Shown one piece after another: positions 1-5,011 of a stretch of DNA of 11,671 nucleotides. The stretch covers positions 1-11,671 of the forward strand of contig CAMKAP010000043.1 of NCBI GenBank assembly GCA_946410505.1, given 5' to 3'. The position numbers and the translations under genes are program-made. How positions within the stretch are numbered: position 1 is the stretch's first letter; every line of letters begins with the position of its first letter. The notes beneath the pieces are model-generated. The model had not been told where the DNA came from. It did not search any database and saw only the letters and a program-made list of their open reading frames with translations. Origin of the DNA: an uncultured Clostridia bacterium (lineage in GTDB: Bacteria > Bacillota_A > Clostridia > Oscillospirales > Oscillospiraceae).

Positions 1-1484
1 ACATAGGGCTGCATGAGATAGCCGCCGTTTACACAGGCAGAAACCGCCGTAACAAGCTGCAGCGGGGTGATGGTGAAGGTCTGGCCGAAGGAGGCCGCCG
101 CAAGCTGCGACAGATTTCTCTCCGAGCAGAAAGTATTCTCACTCCACCAGATGCTGCCGCTCTCACCAGCCAGATCAATCCCCGTCCGGGCTGTCAGATT
201 GTCGTCCGGATCGCCGGTTTTTTCCAGAAAGCCAAAGGCCTCGCAGTAATCGTAAAAGCGCTCCGCGCCCACGCGAAGTCCAATGTTCACAAAAGCCGCG
301 TTGCAGGAGTGCTGCACCGCCTGGGTCAGGTTCTGGGAGCCGTGGCCCCCATCCTTCCAGCAGCGGATCGGGCTGCTGCGCCCCTTGACGCTGACGCTGC
401 CGGGACAAAAGAAGCTGCTTTGCTCGTTCACAGCGCCTTCCTCCAGCGCCATGGCGAGCGTGATGATCTTGAAGGTGGAGCCGGGCTCATAAGTGTCAGA
501 CAAAGCTTTATTGCGCCACTGACGAATCTGCGCATCGCTGCGGATGGTCTGCTTTTCTTCTTCCGTAGGAGCTGCGTCGATCAAGGCCTGTACCTCGGGG
601 CCCACATCCAGAAAATGGTTCAGATCGTAGCCGTCCAGTGAGGCCATGGCCAGCACTGCGCCGGTCTTCACATCCATGACGATGGCACCGGCGCCGTTCT
701 GAATGTCATAATCCGCGACCGCCTGCCGCAGATTTTTCTCCACAAAGTACTGGATGGCCGTGTCAATGGTGGTAACCACGTCGCAGCCGTCCTGTCCGGG
801 TTCATACTCCTCGAACTGTTCAAAGAGCAGGTCTGTGCCAAAAGCGTTGGTCATGCGCCGCGTTCGCCCCGCCGTTCCGGCGAGAAGCTCATCATAGCGC
901 GCTTCGATCCCTTCCAGGCCGTAATTGTCTGTCCCGACAAAGCCGATCAGGTGGCAGGCCAGGGAGGAATTGGGATAGTAGCGTTTCGTATCGGTCTCCA
1001 GACGGACGCCGCGGAGATTGTTCTCGTTTTTAAAGGCCCGGACCGCATCCGCCTGCTCCCGCTCGAGCTTTCTTGCAACGGTCACATACCAGGAACCGGT
1101 CTGGGCGCATTTCTGCAGCAGTTCATTATAATCCAGACCCAGTAGTTCCGCAAGCCCCCGGGCAATGAGTTTGGGGTCTTCCCCGTATGCCTTAATCTCC
1201 GCAGGACTCAGATATACATTGTCCACAGAGGCTGATACCGCGAGGGGTTCCAAATGTGTATCGTAGATGATTCCGCGGGCAACTGCGCTGGGTGCGTCGC
1301 GCAGCTGCTGCTCCATGGCGAGACGCTCATAGCGCTCATGCTCCAGGATCTGCAGCCGAAACAGGCGCGCCAGCAGCAGTGCAAAGAGCAGTACGCCGAA
1401 AAGCGCCATCAGGCACAGAGCCCGGCGCAGCATCTGCCGCGTCGGCGCGCTGACCGTCGGCGCAGATTTGGGAGTGTGGAACAT
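1..1484 (-). CDS. class B penicillin-binding protein (FtsI / PBP2B / SpoVD type), partial at 3' end
   Basis: Septal or spore peptidoglycan transpeptidase, anchored in the membrane and cross-linking stem peptides outside the cell. My translation gives 494 residues before the window edge. A positively charged N-terminus is followed by one membrane anchor at about residues 21-43. The PBP dimerisation region begins with ARGIIYD (69-75), matching the family ARGxIYD motif. The transpeptidase domain carries the SxxK nucleophile motif STFK (S336-K339) and the SxN motif SCN (393-395). The KTG motif, and any PASTA domains that would mark a SpoVD/PBP2B type, lie outside the window. The ATG at 1482-1484 is preceded by GGAGG with 7-nt spacing, and an in-frame stop lies just upstream, so the start is secure. 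It is the fourth gene of the dcw cluster after mraZ, rsmH and ftsL. Whether it is vegetative FtsI or sporulation-specific SpoVD cannot be decided here. Confidence 0.95.
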   Translation of the reverse strand, partial: MFHTPKSAPTVSAPTRQMLRRALCLMALFGVLLFALLLARLFRLQILEHERYERLAMEQQLRDAPSAVARGIIYDTHLEPLAVSASVDNVYLSPAEIKAYGEDPKLIARGLAELLGLDYNELLQKCAQTGSWYVTVARKLEREQADAVRAFKNENNLRGVRLETDTKRYYPNSSLACHLIGFVGTDNYGLEGIEARYDELLAGTAGRTRRMTNAFGTDLLFEQFEEYEPGQDGCDVVTTIDTAIQYFVEKNLRQAVADYDIQNGAGAIVMDVKTGAVLAMASLDGYDLNHFLDVGPEVQALIDAAPTEEEKQTIRSDAQIRQWRNKALSDTYEPGSTFKIITLAMALEEGAVNEQSSFFCPGSVSVKGRSSPIRCWKDGGHGSQNLTQAVQHSCNAAFVNIGLRVGAERFYDYCEAFGFLEKTGDPDDNLTARTGIDLAGESGSIWWSENTFCSERNLSQLAAASFGQTFTITPLQLVTAVSACVNGGYLMQPY

Positions 1485-1505
1485 GGCATTGCCTCCGCAT
1501 CAATT

Positions 1506-1535
1506 TCTCCTGTGAAAGCACGCTTTCACAGGAGA
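1506..1535 (-). promoter_or_regulatory. perfect 13-bp intergenic hairpin between ftsL and the pbp gene
   Basis: On the minus strand the arms TCTCCTGTGAAAG and CTTTCACAGGAGA are exact complements around a 4-nt loop. No T-run follows (the next bases are AAATTG), so this is not a standard intrinsic terminator. Its 3' arm contains AGGAG, a Shine-Dalgarno-like sequence placed 6 nt before an ATG at 1500 that is out of frame with the pbp gene. The real pbp ribosome binding site begins about 10 nt after the stem. Possible roles are an RNase cleavage or mRNA stability boundary, or control of pbp translation. The structure is directly visible; the role is inferred. Confidence 0.7.
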
Positions 1536-1585
1536 TGCTCAGCTATCCATATTCGGCCCGTCCGTCGAACATGCCTCCCACAGGC

Positions 1586-1870
1586 TTATTCGACTGGAAA
1601 TTCCATCATAATGATCTGCCCGGGTGTCAAGCGCTGCATCCCCAGCTTCTCAGAAGCGCAGCGTTCCAGCTCCTCCAGGCTCAGTCGGCTCTCGGAGCGC
1701 GCCGTGAGCATTGCAATCTCTTCTGTCAGTGCGGCGTTCTCCCATTCCAGTTTTGCCGCTCTCTCGTTCACGGCTGCCACACGGATGGAGCACAGCAGAC
1801 TCATCAGCAGCATCAGCACGGCGGCACAGAGGCACACAGCGCGAAAAAGGATCTCGTTGATCTGTCTCAT
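1586..1870 (-). CDS. ftsL: FtsL-like cell division protein
   Basis: Small bitopic division protein expected to join the FtsL-DivIC(FtsB)-DivIB(FtsQ) complex at the septum. The 94 residues show a short cytoplasmic N-terminus, one membrane segment at about 9-31, and then a charged helical, coiled-coil-like stretch at about 33-70. It ends with an LGMQRLTPGQI motif (76-86), typical of the FtsL/DivIC family tail. FtsL sequences diverge strongly, so the assignment rests on size, topology, this tail motif and position between rsmH and a class B PBP. The ATG overlaps the rsmH stop as ATGA, suggesting translational coupling. A 101-nt gap separates it from the pbp gene and contains a strong hairpin. 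Confidence 0.82.
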   Translation of the reverse strand: MRQINEILFRAVCLCAAVLMLLMSLLCSIRVAAVNERAAKLEWENAALTEEIAMLTARSESRLSLEELERCASEKLGMQRLTPGQIIMMEFPVE

Positions 1871-2802
1871 ACTCTTTCCGCCACACGCAGCTTGGCGCTG
1901 CGGGAGCGGGGATTTCTCTCAATTTCTTCCGCGCTCGGCAAAATCGGCTTGCGGCTCACACTGCGCAGGGTTTTCACAAAGCCGCAGGTACAGATCGGCG
2001 CCTCCCGGGGGCAGGTACAGCCGTTTTCCCGGGCGGCGATCCCGGCCTTTACGATCCGGTCCTCCAGCGAGTGAAAGCTGATGACGCAGAGCCTCCCGCC
2101 CAGATTCAGCTTATCCGGCGCCGTTTCCATCATGGAGGTGATGGCGCCAAGCTCATCGTTCACCGCAATGCGGATCGCCTGAAAGCTGCGCTTGGCCGGG
2201 TGCTGCTTCTCCCGCAGCGCAGGTGCCGGCAAGGAGGACTTGATGATCTCCACCAGCTCCATGGTGGATCTGATGGGCGCCTTCTCTCTCGCGGCAAGGA
2301 TACCCGCCGTGATGCGCCTGGCGTAACGCTCCTCACCGAAATCCCAGAGAATTCGGTTGAGCCTGTCGGCACTGTAGCTATTGACCACATCATAGGCGCT
2401 GAGCGCGGCGGAACCGTCCATCCGCATATCCAGAGGCGCATCCTGCATATAGGAAAAGCCCCGTTCAGCCTCGTCCAGCTGCGGAGAGGACACGCCCAGG
2501 TCAAAGAGCATTCCGTCAACGCCTACGATCCCCAGATTCTCCAGGATCGCAGCGGCGTCTGAAAAATTACCGTGGACCAGCGTGACTTTCTCACCAAAGC
2601 ATGCAAGACGTTTGCCGGCACGCTCAATGGCGGTCTCGTCCCGATCCACGCAAATAAGACGGCCCGTGGTCAGGCGGGAGGCAATCTCAAACGAGTGCCC
2701 GCCCATACCAAGCGTGCCGTCCAGGTAAATCCCATCCGGTTTTATGTTCAGGTTGTCGATGCATTCCTGCAGCAGTACGGAAACATGCTTCGGCGCATCC
2801 AT
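1867..2802 (-). CDS. rsmH: 16S rRNA (cytosine(1402)-N(4))-methyltransferase RsmH (MraW)
   Basis: SAM-dependent enzyme that N4-methylates C1402 in the decoding centre of 16S rRNA, in the cytoplasm. At 311 residues it is normal for the family. Diagnostic motifs are HVSVLL (6-11), the SAM-binding loop DGTLGMGGHS (28-37), FDLGVSSPQLD (100-110), RGFSY (114-118), PLDMRM (123-128), HPAKRSFQAIRI (201-212) and ISFHSLEDR (241-249). Cysteine pairs at 262/264 and 271/273 form the CxC...CxC patch common in Firmicutes homologues. The ATG overlaps the mraZ stop by one base (TGATG), and the stop overlaps the ftsL start (ATGA). It sits second in the MraZ-controlled dcw operon, its conserved place in bacteria. 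Confidence 0.98.
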   Translation of the reverse strand: MDAPKHVSVLLQECIDNLNIKPDGIYLDGTLGMGGHSFEIASRLTTGRLICVDRDETAIERAGKRLACFGEKVTLVHGNFSDAAAILENLGIVGVDGMLFDLGVSSPQLDEAERGFSYMQDAPLDMRMDGSAALSAYDVVNSYSADRLNRILWDFGEERYARRITAGILAAREKAPIRSTMELVEIIKSSLPAPALREKQHPAKRSFQAIRIAVNDELGAITSMMETAPDKLNLGGRLCVISFHSLEDRIVKAGIAARENGCTCPREAPICTCGFVKTLRSVSRKPILPSAEEIERNPRSRSAKLRVAERV

Positions 2803-3218
2803 CAGAAATCCAGTTCCTCCATCACGGCGGCGATATTATCCGGGCTTGTCTCCGCGGCATATACCGCGCTCCAGGCCTCACTGTCCCAGAGCTCAGCGTG
2901 GTTATTGCAGCCCACCACCGTTACATTTTTCGTAAAGCCCGCGTAATCACGCAGATTTTGCGGGATCAGAACACGCCCCTGTGCGTCCAGTTCACAGCGG
3001 GCCGCATGGGCAAAAAGCGGCCTCATTTTGCGCTGCTTGACATAGGGCATGGCGTTAACCTTTTCGGAAAAGGCGGCCCAAGCCTCGCTGCTGTAAGCGC
3101 TGAGGCAGCGGTCCATGGAAAGCGTGATGAAAAAAACCTCGCCCAGCTCATCCCGGAGCTTGGCAGGGATAAAAAGACGCCCTTTGTTGTCAAGAGAGTG
3201 CTGATATTCACCCGTCAC
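2802..3218 (-). CDS. mraZ: transcriptional regulator MraZ
   Basis: DNA-binding protein of the AbrB/SpoVT swapped-hairpin type that represses its own division and cell-wall operon. With a GTG start at 3216-3218 it has 138 residues, close to the usual length. The two family DxxxR motifs are clear: DNKGR (10-14, followed by LFIPAKLR) and DAQGR (78-82, followed by VLIPQNLR), one per half. The reading frame stays open well upstream, but the GTG start is chosen for three reasons: MraZ proteins begin with M-x-GEYxHS-D-KGR, an AGGGGTGG ribosome binding site lies just before it, and the promoter and MraZ boxes occupy the upstream stretch. Three 10-bp repeats at 3246-3275 are the likely autoregulatory sites. 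It is the first gene of the dcw operon. Confidence 0.96.
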   Translation of the reverse strand: MTGEYQHSLDNKGRLFIPAKLRDELGEVFFITLSMDRCLSAYSSEAWAAFSEKVNAMPYVKQRKMRPLFAHAARCELDAQGRVLIPQNLRDYAGFTKNVTVVGCNNHAELWDSEAWSAVYAAETSPDNIAAVMEELDF

Positions 3219-3223
3219 GGAAG

Positions 3224-3231
3224 CCACCCCT
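3224..3231 (-). promoter_or_regulatory. ribosome binding site that sets the mraZ GTG start
   Basis: The minus strand reads AGGGGTGG ending 5 nt before the GTG at 3218. It supports the GTG over the longer open frame, whose upstream part overlaps the promoter and operator. Confidence 0.7.
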
Positions 3232-3245
3232 AACCCTGAGAAAAT

Positions 3246-3275
3246 GCACCATTTTCCACCACTTCGTACCACTTT
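3246..3275 (-). promoter_or_regulatory. MraZ box: three tandem 10-bp direct repeats
   Basis: On the minus strand three consecutive decamers read AAAGTGGTAC, GAAGTGGTGG and AAAATGGTGC, sharing a core of (A/G)AA(G/A)TGGT at exact 10-bp spacing. MraZ is known to bind short direct repeats with about one helical turn spacing, located between the promoter and its own start codon. Here the array begins right at the predicted transcription start and ends 27 nt before the mraZ GTG, the expected position for negative autoregulation of the dcw operon. Confidence 0.85.
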
Positions 3276-3282
3276 CAATTTC

Positions 3283-3311
3283 ATTATATGGGAGGCAATT
3301 CTAAAAAGCAA
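3283..3311 (-). promoter_or_regulatory. sigma-A type promoter of the mraZ (dcw) operon
   Basis: A perfect -10 TATAAT (3283-3288) sits 17 bp from a -35 TTGCTT (3306-3311). The predicted start near 3276 coincides with the first MraZ box and gives a leader of roughly 58 nt. Upstream of the -35 lie short A-tracts (T-runs on the plus strand at 3319-3322, 3329-3333 and 3338-3342) about one helical turn apart, in the place of an UP element. Confidence 0.8.
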
Positions 3312-3353
3312 GAGAAACTTTTCGTTGATTTTTGTCATTTTTCTTACATCTTT

Positions 3354-3372
3354 CAAGACCTTCAAGGTCTTG
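3354..3372. repeat. 19-bp perfect dyad upstream of the mraZ promoter
   Basis: CAAGACCTT and AAGGTCTTG are exact reverse complements around a single central base. Neither strand has a T-run after it, so it is not a terminator. It lies 42 bp upstream of the mraZ -35 box and 12 bp beyond the end of the preceding operon's terminator. Its form suits binding by a dimeric regulator, but no known operator is recognised. Confidence 0.6.
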
Positions 3373-3384
3373 TGCCGGACGCAG

Positions 3385-3423
3385 AAAAAACGCCCATATA
3401 TCGGATTTTCCGATATATGGGCG
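3385..3423 (-). terminator. intrinsic terminator of the eamA-uvrC-rsmD-coaD operon
   Basis: On the minus strand a 14-bp perfect stem (CGCCCATATATCGG pairing with CCGATATATGGGCG) with a 5-nt loop is followed at once by six Ts. It begins 24 nt after the stop of the coiled-coil gene and isolates this operon from the mraZ promoter. Confidence 0.95.
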
Positions 3424-3447
3424 CTGGGTCTTTCTTTTACCTGTCGC

Positions 3448-3978
3448 TCATTCCTCGATTTCCGGAACGATACTGCTCGCCATCTTGGGGGCCGCCGGGG
3501 CCGGCTTGGCCTTAGCGGGGCTGCCCGCAGACTGGAAGGCGCCGTGGGCAGAACGGACAGTGCTCAGTGCGCCGGAGAGGCTCTCCTCCGTCTGGCGCAT
3601 GATGTCGTCCACGTAATCGCTGGCAAGGCGGCGCAGCTCGCGGGATTTTGCCTCGGCCGAGGCGATCATTTCCGCACTGCGGGCGCGGGCAACACGGACG
3701 ATCTCCTGCTCCTCCACCATGGTGCGCGCCTTCTCCTCGGCATTCTTGCGCAGGGCTTCCGCCTCGCGCTTGGCGTTGCCGATAAATTCATCCCGGGCAG
3801 CCACCAGGCGTTTGGATTCAGCAATGGAGCTGGGCAGACTGTTTTTGATCTCATTGATGATCTCCATGGCCTTATCTCGCTCAATGATACACTTGTCATT
3901 GCCCAGAGGGACTCCCCAGGCCTCGGTTACCATGGCGTAAAGAATGTCCAGCAGTTCGATAATATTGCTGTTTTCCAT
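3448..3978 (-). CDS. conserved-looking coiled-coil protein of unknown function downstream of coaD
   Basis: I do not recognise a named function. The 176 residues start with a short hydrophobic/acidic segment (about 1-22). A long, charged, heptad-like helix spans about residues 50-145, rich in Ala, Glu, Lys and Arg. The tail is flexible, Pro/Ala/Lys-rich (about 153-167) and ends with acidic residues. There is no signal peptide or membrane span. From memory, similar proteins next to coaD in Clostridia are often labelled ATPase or H+-ATPase subunit because of weak coiled-coil similarity to stator subunits; I see no Walker motif, so that name should not be trusted. A DivIVA-like or scaffold role is possible. 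The ATG at 3976-3978 overlaps the coaD stop by one base (TAATG) and has GGAGGAA at 6-nt spacing, favouring it over the ATG at 3993. It is last in the operon, before a strong terminator. Confidence 0.88.
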   Translation of the reverse strand: MENSNIIELLDILYAMVTEAWGVPLGNDKCIIERDKAMEIINEIKNSLPSSIAESKRLVAARDEFIGNAKREAEALRKNAEEKARTMVEEQEIVRVARARSAEMIASAEAKSRELRRLASDYVDDIMRQTEESLSGALSTVRSAHGAFQSAGSPAKAKPAPAAPKMASSIVPEIEE

Positions 3979-4472
3979 TACTGATTCCTCCATCGCTGTG
4001 CTTTCCGCTGAATGTCATCAATGATCTCATTGGGGACAAGGCCCGTCAGATCCGCCCCGTACATGGCCATCTCCCGCACCACAGAGGAGGACAGGAAGGT
4101 GTACTTCTCGCTGGCTGTCAGGAACATGGTCTCCAGCTCGGGATTGATCTTTTTATTGATCAGGTTCATCTGAAACTCGTACTCAAAATCAGAGGCTGCA
4201 CGCAGGCCCTTGACGATCACAGCGCCTTCGTACTGTCTGGCATACTCAGCCAGCAGTCCCGAGAAGCAGTCCACCTCCACGTTGGGGTAGCGGCTCACAG
4301 CGCGCCTGACCATGTCCAGCTTCTCTTCCACCGTAAACATGGGAGAAGGCTTCGCGGCATTGTGCATGACACAAACCACGACCCGGTCAAAGATCCGCGA
4401 AGTGCGCCGGATGATGTTCAGGTGGCCGAGGGTGATCGGGTCAAAGCTGCCCGGGCAGATAGCGATGCTCAT
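3978..4472 (-). CDS. coaD: phosphopantetheine adenylyltransferase CoaD
   Basis: Catalyses the penultimate step of coenzyme A synthesis: 4'-phosphopantetheine plus ATP gives dephospho-CoA plus pyrophosphate. The 164 residues match the usual 155-165. The nucleotidyltransferase fold is shown by GSFDPITLGH (8-17) with the TxGH signature (14-17), KGLR (88-91) followed by the DFEYEFQMN segment (95-103), and FLSSSVVRE (126-134), which matches the SSS phosphate-binding motif. The start codon overlaps the rsmD stop as ATGA, and the stop overlaps the next gene's start by one base. The rsmD-coaD pairing is widespread in bacteria, although the two enzymes share no pathway. Confidence 0.98.
   Translation of the reverse strand: MSIAICPGSFDPITLGHLNIIRRTSRIFDRVVVCVMHNAAKPSPMFTVEEKLDMVRRAVSRYPNVEVDCFSGLLAEYARQYEGAVIVKGLRAASDFEYEFQMNLINKKINPELETMFLTASEKYTFLSSSVVREMAMYGADLTGLVPNEIIDDIQRKAQRWRNQ
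3985..3991 (-). promoter_or_regulatory. ribosome binding site of the coiled-coil gene
   Basis: The minus strand reads GGAGGAA, 6 nt before the ATG at 3978 and inside the coaD coding end. The alternative ATG at 3993 overlaps this site directly and has no comparable site of its own, so the shorter protein is preferred. Confidence 0.75.
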
Positions 4473-5011
4473 GCGTCGGATTCCTTCGTATACAAACAGA
4501 TTTTCACCTTGCCGTAACGGTATTCCCGGCCTCGGAGGTATGGCGCATCCATCTCCGGCAAAACCGTCTCACGGCGAGCTTCACAGACGATTATACCACC
4601 ATCCGACAAGTTGTCAACCGAATTGATGCTTTTCAGCACCGGCTCATACAGCCCCGCATCATAGGGCGGATCGACAAAGATCAGATCAAACTTTCCGGCC
4701 GTGCGCAGGTAATCCAGGGCGTTTGCCAGAATCACTGCGGCCTTGAGGCCGCAGTTTTTCAGGTTTTCCTTAACGATGCGGATGCTGTCCCGATCGGCAT
4801 CGACGAATACAGCCTCGGCAGCGCCCCTGCTGAGCGCCTCGATGCCGAGCTGACCGGTCCCTGCAAAAAGATCCAGAACCCGCCGCCCTTCGATATCGAA
4901 CTGGAGGATATTGAACATGGCCTCCTTCACATTGTCCGTGGTGGGGCGAATGTCGTAATTCTCCGGTGTTTTCAGTCTTCTGCCTCTGGCAGTTCCTGTG
5001 ATGACTCGCAT
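4469..5011 (-). CDS. rsmD: 16S rRNA (guanine(966)-N(2))-methyltransferase RsmD
   Basis: SAM-dependent methyltransferase that modifies G966 of 16S rRNA during small-subunit assembly. The 180 residues contain MRVITGTARGRRL at the N-terminus, the RPTTDNVKEAMFNIL segment (22-36) typical of the family, SAM motif I LDLFAGTGQLGIEAL (46-60), an acidic ribose contact FVDAD (69-73), and the N-methyltransferase catalytic motif DPPY (114-117). A strong GAGGAGG ribosome binding site lies 7 nt upstream of the ATG, inside uvrC. The gene overlaps the end of uvrC by 40 bases and overlaps coaD by 4 (ATGA), so its expression is tied to the uvrC operon. Confidence 0.97.
   Translation of the reverse strand: MRVITGTARGRRLKTPENYDIRPTTDNVKEAMFNILQFDIEGRRVLDLFAGTGQLGIEALSRGAAEAVFVDADRDSIRIVKENLKNCGLKAAVILANALDYLRTAGKFDLIFVDPPYDAGLYEPVLKSINSVDNLSDGGIIVCEARRETVLPEMDAPYLRGREYRYGKVKICLYTKESDA

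Noticed and set aside
1125..1153. TTGCGG-17-TATAAT promoter-like pair on the minus strand inside the pbp gene
   Set aside because: The TATAAT arises from the codons for L-D-Y-N, the -35 is poor, and no gene start follows nearby.
1336..1500. 54-codon minus-strand frame starting at an ATG with AGGAG at 6-nt spacing
   Set aside because: It lies almost wholly inside the pbp gene in another phase, its predicted protein is low in recognisable motifs, and its ribosome binding site is in a strong stem. It is kept only as a possible decoy start.
1543..1572. 9-codon mini frame with a GGGAGG site between ftsL and the pbp gene
   Set aside because: The purine-rich site is only one base from the ATG, too close for normal initiation, and nothing suggests a leader peptide.
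1254..2081. Long plus-strand frame opposite pbp, ftsL and rsmH
   Set aside because: It is antisense to three well-supported genes, has no domain pattern and reads like a mirror of a GC-rich coding region.
3219..3365. 49-residue N-terminal extension of mraZ
   Set aside because: It would translate the promoter, MraZ boxes and leader, and does not match the MraZ family N-terminus.
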